From assembly GCA_007449985.2 (NCBI GenBank), contig VIIQ02000075.1, positions 269,501 to 333,500 of the forward strand: a stretch of DNA of 64,000 nt, in the 5' to 3' direction. The notes under the pieces are model-generated. The model was not told the origin of the DNA. It searched no databases and was given only the letters and a program-made list of their open reading frames with translations. The stretch comes from Desmodesmus armatus. Lineage: Eukaryota; Chlorophyta; Chlorophyceae; Sphaeropleales; Scenedesmaceae. Positions within the stretch are counted from its first letter, which is position 1, and the number at the start of each line of letters is the position of its first letter. A program made the position numbers and the translations under genes. This document shows positions 19,902-30,932 of the stretch, piece after piece.

Positions 19902-19938
<37 letters not shown>
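19887..19938 (+). terminator. LINE-A polyadenylation signal and poly(A) tail
   Basis: TGTAA followed by the 12 nt CTGATCACTTCC and then 35 A. The same signal-to-tail spacing recurs in every LINE-A, SINE-B, LINE-C and D end here, matching the TGTAA signal of Chlamydomonas-type algae. Confidence 0.8.
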
Positions 19939-19940
<2 letters not shown>

Positions 19941-20088
19941 CACCCTGCAGCGGCTGCCGACTCCAGACAACTATCAGCTCGAGTCTCTGTCTCACCTCTT
20001 TGTGCAGTGCCCTGTCGCCGTGGCTGTGTGGGCTTGGTTTGCAGGTGTGTGGCAGAGGGTGCAGCCGGGAGCAGCAGTGGACTTCAGT

Positions 20089-20490
20089 AGCGTTCGTCAT
20101 GGCTTTCATGATTTGTGCTGGTGTGTGTTGTATCTTGGCTCTGTAGGGTTGCAGCATGTGAGTGTCTTAGCACTGCTTTTGACATATGGATGGTGAGTCA
20201 TTAGACCGGTCCATGGGCCTTGCCATATTGGGGCAAACATGGTCTGTGACCTGCCGCAGTTGGTCTACGGACGGCTGTGGTGTATAGAGGACACTGGGCG
20301 CACGGTCAGGCCCTGGATGCCCTTCGGGGCTGCTTCTCACGGAGCTGTCTGCACGGCCCTGCGATGGTGTCCCCTGCACAAGGGGTGCCGTGGGGTGGGT
20401 GTCACAACAGGTTGCCCCATCCTCCCGCTGGATCTTTTTATGGAGTGAACCACAGGTTGCTTGGTCCCGCCCAATGTAACTGATCACTTC

Positions 20491-20522
<32 letters not shown>

Positions 20523-20531
20523 AAGCGTTCG
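20089..20531 (+). mobile_element. LINE-A 3'-end insertion in LINE-C
   Basis: About 425 nt of sense LINE-A 3' end and poly(A) between AGCGTTCG copies at 20089-20096 and 20524-20531. Confidence 0.75.
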
Positions 20532-20869
20532 CATCCTGCTGCTGGATGACAGCACAGTGTGGAAGCCTCCACCAGCGCTGCAGCAGCTTTGGACATACCT
20601 GCGGCTGCTACTGCTGGAGTCCTTCTGGGTGGTTCGGTGTGCCAGCGAGGGCCGGCCGTACAGCAGTGTTGCAGTCATCCACAGGTTCAGGGCAGCACTG
20701 CAGCAGCAGCTCTCACAGGACTGGCTTAGGTCTCAGGGGGACATCCGCCTCAACTCTGGGGTGCCTCTGTCCTGGCTACGGGGCCGCAACCCTGTCCTGT
20801 CGCCAGAGCGGTTTGATGCTAAGTGGCAACAGCAGGGGGTGTTGTACACAGTGGCGGCAGGCATGGGCC

Positions 20870-20917
20870 CCCGCCTTGCGTTCTATTTTTTTTTTTTTCC
20901 GCCCGCCTTGCGTTCTA
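20870..20917 (-). mobile_element. Bare poly(T) insertion, 16-bp TSD
   Basis: A short T tract between CCCGCCTTGCGTTCTA at 20870-20885 and 20902-20917, placed on the last ORF2 codons. Confidence 0.8.
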
Positions 20918-21718
20918 GAGGGAGGGTGGTCATACGTGGGCTGGGGGGTTCGGGAGCGGGGTTTGGAAAGTGGGAGGGCCTTTTCTGTGTGGGGTTTGTT
21001 GTGCTTCTCGGGTCTTGGCTACGTGTGTGCTTTGCTCTGTATCATAGTTGTTGTTGTGCCTCTGGAGTGTGTGCGCATCACACAGGGTGTAAGCGTTTGG
21101 GTTGTTCTCTGGGGGCGGCTGGCCGCTATGGTGCCTTGCTTGGTTGGCACTGGGGCGACAATGTTAGTGTTTTTGTTGGCTTAGGTGTGGGGCGGATTTA
21201 GCCCTGCATATTGGAGAGGTGTGCAGGTGTGGTGGTGCACCACGCCGGGGGTCTTGGGGCCCTCTGCGCGCTGGCTTTTGTCTAGTACAGCGGCCAGCCT
21301 TGTGCTGTGTGGCCGCCGCTTGTTGGTTTCAGGGTGTTTCTTCAGCCCCTCTGTGGGGGGGCTGGCTCTGCACACCGGTGAGGTGTGTGAGTGTGGTGAC
21401 GCATCGGTGGTGCTTTCTGTCGGCTCTGTGTTGACTCGCTTGCGTTAGTGTTGCTCGCCTGCTTTGTCCCTTTGCCGTTGCTTTTCTCTAGTCATTCTGC
21501 GGGTGCATGGTCGGGTCCTGGTGTCTGTTTTTTGGCAGGCTGCACTTCGACGTGCCGCCCGTGAGACCATGTGGTGGGGGTGTCGGCTTGCGCCCTCACA
21601 GGGTGGTGCCTGCCAGGTTGCGCCATCCTCTTGCATGAGCTTTGAGGGGTGGCTTCTGTTGCTTGACTTCGCTCTTGAAACTTGCTCACTCCAAAAAAAA
21701 AAAAAAAAAAAAAAAAAA

Positions 21719-22105
21719 CCGAGAGAAAGCACCACCGATGCGTCACCACACTCACACACCTCACCGGTGTGCAGAGCCAGCCCCCCACAGAGGGGCTGAA
21801 GAAACACCCTGAAACCAACAAGCGGCGGCCACACAGCACATGGCTGGCCGCTGTACTCGACAAAAGCCAGCGCGCAGAGGGCCCAAATACCCCTGGCGTG
21901 GTGCACCACCACACCTGCACACCTCTCCAATATGCAGGGCTATAATCCGCCCCACACCTAAGCCAACAAAAACAATAACATTGTTGCCCCAGTGCCAACC
22001 AAGCAAGGCACCAGAGCGGCCAGCCGCCCCCAGAGAACAACCCAAACGCTTAAACCATGTGTGATGCGCACACACTCCAGAGGCACAACAACAACTATGA
22101 TACAG
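21719..22105 (-). mobile_element. LINE-C 3' UTR fragment, inverted against the preceding copy
   Basis: Antisense LINE-C 3' UTR abutting the poly(A) of the sense copy. The same sequence in antisense also occurs at 3400-3790. Confidence 0.65.
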
Positions 22106-22865
22106 TGCTAGTGACTTAGCCATTGTGCGGCCTTGCGCGGCGTTCCGTTCCAGGCGAGTTTAGCCGTGCAGCTGCGCCAGTTGTGGACTTTTTTTTTTTT
22201 CAGGGTAGGCTTGTTACATGAGCGGAGTCAAGCAACCACTGCCACCCCTCATTGGCTCTTGCAGGAGAATGGCGCAACCTGCCAATCGCCACCCTTTGAG
22301 GGGGCACCACCACCCTCACCACATGATTATTATTTTTTTCAGGGTAGGCTTGTTACATGAGTGGAGTCAAGCAACCACTGCCACCCCTCATTGCCACCTG
22401 ACCACTGCCACCCCACCACATGGTCTCACGGGCGGCACGTCGCAGTGCAGCCTGCCAAAAGCAGACACCAGGACCCCACCATGCAACCGCAAAATGACTA
22501 GAGAAAAGCAACGGCAAAGGGACAGAGCATGCTGCCAACACTAACGCAAGCGAGTCAACGCAGAGCCGAGAGAAAGCACCACCGATGCGTCACCACACTC
22601 ACACACCTCACCAGTGTGCAGAGCCAGCCCCCCGACAGAGGGGCTGAAGAAACACCCTAAAACCAACAAGCGGCGGCCACACAGCACAGGGCTGTCCGCT
22701 GTACTAGACAAAAGCCAGCGCGCGCGCGCGAAAAAAAAAAAAAAAAAAACCAGCGCGCAGAGGGCCCAAACACCCCCGGCGTGGTGCACCACCACACCTG
22801 CACACCTCTCGAATATGCAGGGCTAAATCCGCCCCACACCTAAGCCAACAAAACACTAACATTGT
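22106..22865. mobile_element. Patchwork of D, SINE-B and LINE-C fragments
   Basis: Element D start (22125-22170), two antisense SINE-B tails in series (22190-22330 and 22331-22395), antisense LINE-C 3' UTR (22400-22865), and a bare poly(A) at 22731-22749 with CCAGCGCGC on both sides next to a (CG)n run. No coding capacity. Confidence 0.55.
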
Positions 22866-23291
22866 TTTTTTTTTTTTTTTTTTTTTTCAGGGTAGGCTTT
22901 TTACATGAGCGGAGTCGAGCAACCACTGCCACCCCTCATTGGCTCTTGCAGGAGAATGGCGCAACCTGACAATCGCCACCCTTTGAGGGGGCACCACCAC
23001 CCTCACCACATGATTATGTGAGCGGCGCTTGTGCAGCGCAGCCTGCACGAAGCAGACACCAGGGCTCAACCATGCACCTGCTTTAACGTCTAAGTCTGCT
23101 ACTATCAAAGCCTCCAGCACTAACCCAACTACTAACCATGCCAACTATCAAGTCGCTGCTGTGGGCGGACCAGTCGCCTCCTGCTGCCTCCTAAGTCTTC
23201 TACCAACTAGCACCAAGGCGTAAGACGCTGCTGTGGGCTGCAACAGACACATTCTGCCGCTGCCTCCTGCTGCCGGTGGGCGGGCTGGGAT
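22866..23291 (-). mobile_element. SINE-B copy, truncated in the tRNA T arm
   Basis: T tract, tail, body and the first bases of the antisense tRNA head. It stops at GGGCGGGCTGGGAT. This is the last retroelement of the nest. Confidence 0.75.
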
Positions 23292-24385
23292 ACTACTGTT
23301 GTTCAGGGCAGCTCCTCAGGGGAGCCAGCCCCTTGCGAACGAAATAATCATGAGAGTATTATTTAGCGAGCATCAAAGTTTCGGACTCGTTGGTGAGGTA
23401 GCGGTGGCGCTGAACCTATGTGGGCACTGAACTTGAGAAATAACTGTCACGGCCACCGGTTCAAATTCGTTTGCATAAACGTGTGGATAGCTGAGCTCCA
23501 ACTTGAATGCAGTGCTCACCAAAAAGTTTGTTCTTGCTTGTGATAAGTTCGGGGATGTCTGGAAGGGCCCAGGCGGGCATGGGCTTGTCATGTGTCCCTG
23601 TCTCTACAATGCTGCAAATTGAACCATCCATATGGGTGCTCGTCAGCTGTGTCAATCTGTTGAGCAGCTGTTCGTGTCACAATCCATGTCGCATGCCTTC
23701 GACTGCTAGGGCTCGTTATGCAATCAGCAACAGCGTGTCGCTGCAGTGTGATGGGCTCTGCTTGACGTGGTGCTCGGCCAGTTCTGCCATACTACATATC
23801 TTGGTCCACTGCATGGTTGATGTATGTGTATGTGAGTCTCACTCAAGGTGCTTTGCACCAGCTTTCGCATACCAACAACGCCAGCTGACATACAAGTGGC
23901 TGGCCCGCCCCTCATGCATCGGCAGCAACACCGCCGCTACGGCTGGCGCTCACAGCTTAGGGCGGCCCTGATATGAAAACACAGTGCAGCCTGCTGACAG
24001 CGAACACCAGCCTGGTGCTTCTCCATGCACCCGCAAAATGTCTAGGACCCAGTAGCTCCTCAAAGCACACATGCTACCATGTGGAAGAGACGGCGCTGGA
24101 ATGAACACCTGGCCATATAAACTCTCACTCTGCATCACACTCCTACACCCCACCAATCGGTAGGGCCAAACCTCATGCCTACAACTGATGGACAGGGGGA
24201 AATAGCACAAACTGCTGACACACTATTCAGGACGAGCCACCATAACCACCACAGCGACACGTGGTGCCCACACACAAGCAGACATGAGGGATCTTGTCAG
24301 CCAGGCTGAACTGTCTGGGCTGTGATTGCTTGTTGATGACAACGACAATCAGCGTAAAGGCGAACCCCTCTTGTCCCCAATCCAG
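23292..24385. other. Intergenic; old degenerate retro-relic
   Basis: No convincing exon. Around 23970-24050 the sequence CAGCCTGCTGACAGCGAAC, followed by ACCAGCCTGGTGCTTC and ATGCACCCGCAAAATG, resembles the LINE-C/SINE-B 3' region at low identity. This suggests an old copy without poly(A). Confidence 0.35.
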
Positions 24386-27300
24386 CTAATTGTGTGGTGC
24401 TTTGGCACATGCCAACACAGCAGCAGGAGCCACGACAGTGAAAGCAGCAAGGCCATCCTGGTGGAGGGATCTGCACCTCTGCTCAGCTGCGAAAGCAACA
24501 GCTGCCAAGTTGCTGACAGGCTTGCAGACGCCGTCTGCCACAGTTGCTGTACATCGCTGCGGCTTGTCAGGCTGTTGTTGCTGCACAGCTTGTTTGCGCT
24601 GTCGCCTCTGTGCAGGTGCAGGCCGGCATCCTTCTGCAGCTGCAGGTGCTGCTGCCGCTGCTGCTGTTCCTCCTCCTGCTGCTGCTGCTGCGGCTGCTCG
24701 CTGTTTGCCTACAGGTCGCAACCTAGTCGACAAGCTATCCTGTTGGTTGCGCTGCTGCTGTGCTGCTGCTGTGATCAGCTCCTCCTGTGCGAGGATGATT
24801 CTGTGCAGCACTGTGTGCACAGGCTGCTGCAGTTGCTGCTGTGGTACCTGCAGGTGAGCAACCTGACACAGCAACCATCAACACACACAAAAATAGCACA
24901 ACTTGCAGAGCCGAAACAACCTGGGTGTAGCATGTGACGCAGTTGAAGGCTCAAGGAGCTTGAACTTGCGTGTGGGGGAACTAAAGCTGATTGTGCAGCT
25001 CTCCCAAACAGGAACAGCCTGGCATGCATGGTAACAGCAACATCACCTGATACGAGCTCAACATGCCAGCAATCAGAAAAACTGGTGATTGCCCCTCACA
25101 ACCCACCTCTGCAATCATGTCTGCCAGGTCCCATGACTTGACCGCGGCTTGGTAGCGGGCCAGCTTGACAGCACGCTGCTGCTGCTGTGCAGCAGCCACC
25201 AAGCGCCGAGCGTGTTGCTGCTTGTATGGCAGACGGCCGCGGCGGGAAGACATCATGGGTCCTGGTGCTGCTGCCGGTGCAGGGCCTGTGGCATGCAGCT
25301 GGCCTTGCACCTGTTGTGACGGCACTGCCTGCTGCTGCTGCGCTGCTGTGTGTGCAGGTGCACCACAAGAGCTGTCATGCGCACACAAATGTGCCCCTGC
25401 TGCTGCATGAACAGCTGCTGCAGCTACCACCGGCTGCACACATGATGGCACTGACGCAGGAAGTACAGCGCCACTGCAGGGCCCTCCGGCTACCGCAGCT
25501 GCTGCGGCTGCCATCGTAGGACCGGCTGAGCCTTCAAGCAGGGCTGCCACTCCTGCACCCCTGCTGCTGCTGGTCGGCTTGTGGGTGCTTCTCGGCTGAC
25601 CTACATGCTTGCTCACTCCAGCACAGCGGTGGGCAGGGGTGGTTGTGTGAGGAGCCCTCCTGGGGAGGCAGGACCCAGCAGCACCTGAGCTGCCGAGGCA
25701 GTGCCGCAGTGCTGCACGCAGCTGCTGCCGACGGAGTTGCTGCCGCTGCCGCCAAGCTGCAACAGCCAGTGCCAACGGCTGTCGCACACCAGAGCTGTCC
25801 AGAACAGCTGCCTGCTGGTCTGAAACAGGGGGTGGCGGCACGGCAGCATTGGCAGCTGACAGATGCTCTGCTGTTACTGCCTCTGCTGCGGCATTGCCAG
25901 CAGCACAAGGCACGCTGGCAGCTGCTCTGCTGCCAACGTGAGAGGACGAGGGAGCTGCTGCTGCAGCCCTGTGCTGTGCTGCAGCCCTCCACACCTCCAG
26001 CACACTGTGTGCTGACTGCGGCAACAGCTTCCAAACAGGCGACAGGTCAAGGGAGTTGAGCTTCTCTGCAGCAGGCACCACAACAGCACATGCACGGTTT
26101 GTATTGGGTGTGGGTGGCACATGCCAGTAAGTTGGCATCGCTACAGCTTTTCATTGACCATGTGGTGCTTGATGCGCCCTTGCGCAACTTCTGGGTTGGC
26201 ATGCAGAGCGCAAACACCATCAACTGTGAGCCGAACACTGCAGACCATTGGTTGTGCTGCAGCCGGCTGCAGCACAAGAGTGGCAGTCCACATGCTGTGG
26301 ACACAAGCCCGCTTCTCACCCATCTTGAACAGCAGCGCCAGCACCACCTTGCTGGTGACACACCCCTGGCACCCCCTGCGCCCCTGCGCCCCCAGCACCC
26401 CCTGCGCCCCCAGTGCCAGCAGCCCCTGCGCCCCCAGTGCCAGCAGCAGCAGCGAGGGCCCAGCTGTGCAGTGGTGGCTGGCTGAAGTGCACCCGCTGCA
26501 TCAGCTCCATCACACCAGCAGGGTGCTCACACAGGCAGTCCAGCAGAGGGTGCTGCAGCCACGCCTGCTGCACACCCAGCTGCGCCTGTAGGGAGCTGTC
26601 AGGGTCAAGGCGGTCCAAAAACCTGCCAGCCAAGACACAGGAGAGGGCGGCGGCAGGGACCATGACAGCATTAGACAAGCAGCTGGTGAAGCACTCAATC
26701 AAGGCAGCAGCAACGATGTGCATGCAGTCAGTGACCAGGAACCGCACAGGTTACGCCGAGCCATGTGCCGCCAGCAAACAAAGACGACTGCCATAACATT
26801 CAGCTTGACGTGCAGGGGTATCTTTGATGTCTTGAATGTGATTCAGTGTGGCACAGCGATGGCGCCAAGCTGGACAGGCAGGCCAGCTGATGTGTGTCTG
26901 TGTTACTCACCACCTGTCCTGCTGCAAGGGCTGCTGTAGGGCCAGCGGCAATGTGGCACTCTTCACCATGCAGGTGAACACACCAGCTGCACCATTAGCC
27001 GCAATCACAGCAGCAGCCTCAGCCTCAGCAGCAGCAGCTCGCTGGCCTCCTGCTGGTGCAGCTGCAGCCGCCAGCCTGTCGGTTTCAGTGCCTCCCATCA
27101 GCACCCAGTCAGCGAGGGGCCTGCCGCTGCTGTTGACCTGCCAGCCAGGTGGGGCCGACCTGACCAGCACTGCTGCTGCTGCAGGGCCTGTCGCCACCTC
27201 TTCTGCTGCTGCTGCTGTGGCATTTGCTGCTGGTGGTGGTGGGGATGCTGCTGCTGCTGCTGCAGCAGGCTGGTCTGCTGCACTGTGCTGCTCAACCACT

Positions 27301-30300
27301 GGACTGCTGAGGGTGGCGCCACGCTGGCTGGGTAACCCTGAAGGCCCCAGGTGCAGTTGACCCAAGGCCTGCAAGGCAGCCTCTGCTGCTCCTGGCTGCT
27401 GCAGCTGTGGGGGCTGCTGGAGGTGCTGCTGCTCGTCCCCCCTGTGCCTGCTGCTGCTGTTGAGGTGGTGGCTTTGGTGCAATGCCCCAGGGCACCCTTG
27501 CCAGTGGGTCAGGCAGGTCCCTGCTGCTGATGCTGGCTGCCAGCAGTGCTGTGGCCTCAATGAACCGCCTGCACAGGCAAGGTGCGCAAACAGCTCAATA
27601 TAGGCGCAAACATTACAACAGACGTAAAGCCTACACCATACTCACACAGATGCAGCAATTGAGGCTCAGCAACGATGACCATCAACAGATTGCCCGAGCG
27701 CCAGCTGCCCCCCCCCCCCCCCCCGTCTCTAAAGTTGGGCCCGGTGTTGAAGTTCATGTTGAACATCGCTGGCCGACGATGTTCATCTGCCGAGATTGAC
27801 ATCGAGATTGCCCCCCCCCCCCCAACCTGTACATGTCACTGAGCTGTGTGTTGCTATCCTGCAACAGTGCTGGGTCCCAGAACAGGTTTGCAGGTGGGGT
27901 GTGAAGCCCTCAGGGCCCACATAGCGCTGGTGGAGCTCCACCAACAGGTGCAGGCAGGTGTGCAGCCAGGCCCTGCGCACATCAGAGTGAGAGGCATGGT
28001 GCATACACAGTTTGTTATGTTGCAGAAGGAGTATGCTGCATACACAGATTGGCACAGCAAAGGCGACCCTGCGGGGACATAGCAGAGCATGATGTTGACG
28101 CCGCTGTTGGACAAGCCCACGAGGATGGCACGCAGACATAGCATGTGGGCGTGCCATAACGCAGCTTTGCCAGCTGTTGCCCAGAGTTTCTGGCTACTAA
28201 GCTGCTAAGCTGCTGGCAGCAGTACCTGTTGATGGGTACGTGAGTGATCCAAGTGCGGCGGCGCGTCCACACAATGTACACACAAGACTCAATACCTGCA
28301 GCAGAACAACAACCAGCAGACAATACCTCAACGGTTTTCAGGACGGTACCAGTACTTCAACGATTGCCAGAATTGTACGCACAGTCGGACGCAATGCACC
28401 CGGTCTGTGTAACAGCATGCGGTGACCCACGCCTCAGTCGATAGCCTGACTACAGTACATGGTGGTGAATCTACCACCTAAACCCTAAAGCCTAAACCCT
28501 AAACTGGTAAAAGTCTGAGTCTGAATCAAGCAGCAGCCCTCCCCCTCTCCCACCTACCTGTGACCAGCATGCTGAGCTGTGTCTGGCAGTAGTGCCCGGC
28601 CCTCATGCGCAGGTAGGGCTTGTTCCTGTCCTGGCCCACAAACCTAAACGCCCAGGGACGGTCCTTCACCGACCAAAAGGGTGTGGGGCACTTCACCTCC
28701 ACACAAGACACGGTGTACCCTGCCTCAGCCGCCCAGCTGTAGGGAGGAGCCCGCCTGAGACTGCTGGGGTACAGCTGCTGCCGGCTGCTGGTGCTCCTGC
28801 TGCTAGATTCTTTTTCAGCCCCAGTCCCAGCAGCAGCAGCCCCAGCAGCAGCAGCAGCAGCAGCAGCAGCCCCAGCAGCCTTGGGTGTGAGCAGCAGGCC
28901 GTCTAATGAGCACCCCAGCCTGAGCTGCCTCACTGCCTGCAGGGGTATGTCCCCCAGGCTGCCTATGGCCCTGTTGGTGGGGCTGGCGGCCAGGATGCTG
29001 GAGTAGAAGGCAGGCTCTGACTCAAAGGCTGGGCTGACAAAGCCTGTGTCAATGAGCAGGGAGCCTGGAGGGGCATGCTGCAGCAGCGTGTGGTGAGCCG
29101 CCACCTCGTGCCTGCACAGGCACACGCGGGAACCAAACACACCACACATCCACTTGATGTAGGATTTACAACATTACGTCTCCCTGTTGCTTGCTGCTGA
29201 CAAGTGCGGGTTTTCAGGTGAGCATGAGCCAGCACCTGGCCAGGGGAGCTAGTAGGGCACACACAAACAGGCTGAGACATAGCCTTGACTGTTTGGGCCT
29301 GTTCTCCTGTTTCAGCCTTGCCCACAGCTGACCCATCATCACAGCACCATGCCAGCTGCCAACCGATAAACGCCACACCGGACCTAGGCCTATGAACAGT
29401 ACATCGGACTTGGGCCTACTCACTCTGTGCCCCAACTGCATGCCAGCTGCCCAAACGGCTCCATCACTGAGGCTGTTGCTGCCCCTGCGCTGCTGTTGCT
29501 GTCGCCCCTGAGACTGCCGATGCAATGCAGCAGCTTGTTGTAACCTGTTGGCTCAAGCAGGAGCCCCACGGCAGCGGCAGAGCACAAGCTGTCACACCAC
29601 CTGCAGTTGTGATTTGACCTCTTGCCGCTCACAGGAGGGGAATATCTGCCATGATAGCCCCTCACATGCTCCTGCCAGCAGCTGCGGTAATGTTGGCAAC
29701 TGCAATTTTACAGATATCTTCCTAGTGCTAGTCAATTTTCCGCCACACACGACACTAGCCCACATCTGGCGGCACAGGTGCCCAACCCTGTTGAGCCCAG
29801 TGCATGCACCTGGTCCAAGCTCAGTCACCTGTGTGTGCTCCCGCCACCCTGTGGTACACCTGGTGCTTGCAGAGCAGCTTGTTGGGTGCCTGGCAGCTGA
29901 ACCCCAGCAGGTCAGACAGCTGGGAGCCAGTGATGTGGCAGCTGCGGGCCTGGTGCCACGCTGCTGTGCCCTGCTGCAGGCCTGGGGGCAGAGAGAGGGA
30001 CGGGGGCAGCACACACATGATGGTGACAGGGGCTAGGGGAGCAGACTGACAAGGGGAAGCGCAGCGCTGACAACAGCGCTGCTGAATGCTGAGGTGGTCA
30101 GTGACCCACTGACACAGCACCTCTGCGAAACACTCATCATGTGTGCCCAGTTGGGTTGGGGTTTTGTGAGGCTCACCTGCAACAGCTTCAGCATCCAGCT
30201 GGCCCTGGGGCTGCTGCTGCTGAGTGCCAGTGTTCACCGTAGCAGGCTCTGGGCAAGGAAAGAACCTGGTGCCACCACACAGAACACAAAAAGTCGCTGT

Positions 30301-30536
30301 TCTGGACACACTGTATTTGCTGCTGCCGGATATGGTCACCATGCATGTTGCTTGAGCATTGATGGCCCCACACATAGGCTTGGTTGAGTTGGAGGCATGG
30401 CTGTCAGACAGTGCTTGTGCATGAGCACTGGGGCCCAGGAGCTAGCTGACCTGTCAGGATAAGCTGCTTGCAGCTGCTCCCTAGTGCAAGCATCAAGGTG
30501 GACATTCGGAATGATGCCTTCATAGTTTTGCAGCAT
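24386..30536 (-). CDS. YqaJ-type nuclease-domain protein with long low-complexity C-terminus
   Basis: Eleven-exon model (minus): 30536-30451, 30265-30177, 29981-29829, 29544-29424, 29111-28558, 28173-28044, 27972-27827, 27568-26914, 26682-26348, 26065-25107, 24862-24386. Phases agree at each junction and the total is 3705 nt (1234 residues). The N-terminal third carries the PD-(D/E)XK exonuclease signature of the YqaJ/lambda-exonuclease family: QGTAAWHQARSCHITGSQ near residue 60, LGCSLDGLLL near 220, VSCVEVKCP near 285, and GHYCQTQLSMLVTG. The role is probably DNA end processing, in nucleus or organelle. The rest is A/Q/P-rich. Weakest points: the 71-nt intron 27973-28043, and exon 27568, where another frame (FIEATALLAASIS) also looks coding. 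The 3' third could be a separate gene. Confidence 0.55.
27708..27824. repeat. Short segment bounded by two poly(C) tracts
   Basis: About 85 nt lies between C tracts near 27711-27724 and 27811-27823, inside the intron 27569-27826. It contains the inverted repeat GAACATCG/CGATGTTC with an 8-nt spacer. Confidence 0.5.
28477..28503 (-). repeat. Interstitial telomere-like repeat (CCCTAAA type)
   Basis: Four consecutive 7-nt units, two perfect CCCTAAA and two altered at the first bases, in the intron 28174-28557. TTTAGGG is the plant-type telomere unit used by many green algae. Confidence 0.7.
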
Positions 30537-30932
30537 GGTTCGCAGCTCCCTAGGCTGCCTACATATCCATGCTGTGCATGGTGACAGCAGCAGTACTAAT
30601 GCTACGACAAATATGAGCCAGTCTGCTCCTGGCTGATCAAATAGTAATAATGAAGTTTACCAAGCCTATGGCGTTGTATCAATCCATGCAGTGCACCAAA
30701 TGCATCGGGACAAAGCCTGATCTGCTGCTGAAACGAGCTTGTGGCACAACTTGCTCGCTTTCCGAGTTACAGAAGAGCGCATAACACGTGTACAGATGAA
30801 AAGCAACACCCAAGAGACATCGCATAGCCGGCGATCCCCTTCTGCTGTGCATGCTGCGCATGCTGCAACGATCCGAAATGACAACTGTGTTTGGCAACTG
30901 ACTGCTGCTGTCTGGTACACAATGAATCCAGT
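30537..30932. other. Spacer between the YqaJ-type gene and the U-box gene
   Basis: Holds the 5' flank of the YqaJ-type gene and the 3' flank of the U-box gene, both on the minus strand. An antisense TTACA at 30764-30768 gives TGTAA about 165 nt after the U-box stop, a plausible polyadenylation signal. Confidence 0.45.

Larger units (their letters stand above)
12880..19938 (+). mobile_element. LINE-A copy 2: nearly full length, with 3' UTR and poly(A)
   Basis: Begins in mid-endonuclease (QPTHYSYNPSTASGNG), continues from 13584 through the endonuclease C-terminus, RT and zinc domain to the stop at 18433. A GT-rich 3' UTR of about 1.47 kb follows, ending TGTAACTGATCACTTCC and 35 A (19904-19938). 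It is the best template for LINE-A: plant/algal L1-like organisation with endonuclease, RT and C-terminal CCHC-type region. At least thirteen later insertions cut it, and they change frame several times. Confidence 0.85.
19939..21718 (+). mobile_element. LINE-C copy, sense, C-terminal ORF2 plus 3' UTR
   Basis: Starts at the zinc-domain block (YQLESLSHLFVQCPV), continues after a LINE-A insertion (20097-20521) with VRILLLDDSTVWKPP, then LLLLESFWVVRCASEG and NPVLSPERFDAKWQQQG to the stop near 20919, and an ~770-nt 3' UTR ending TTGAAACTTGCTCACTCC with 27 A. Here the pA signal is mutated (TGAAA). It is inverted relative to the copy at 3102-5957. Confidence 0.8.
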
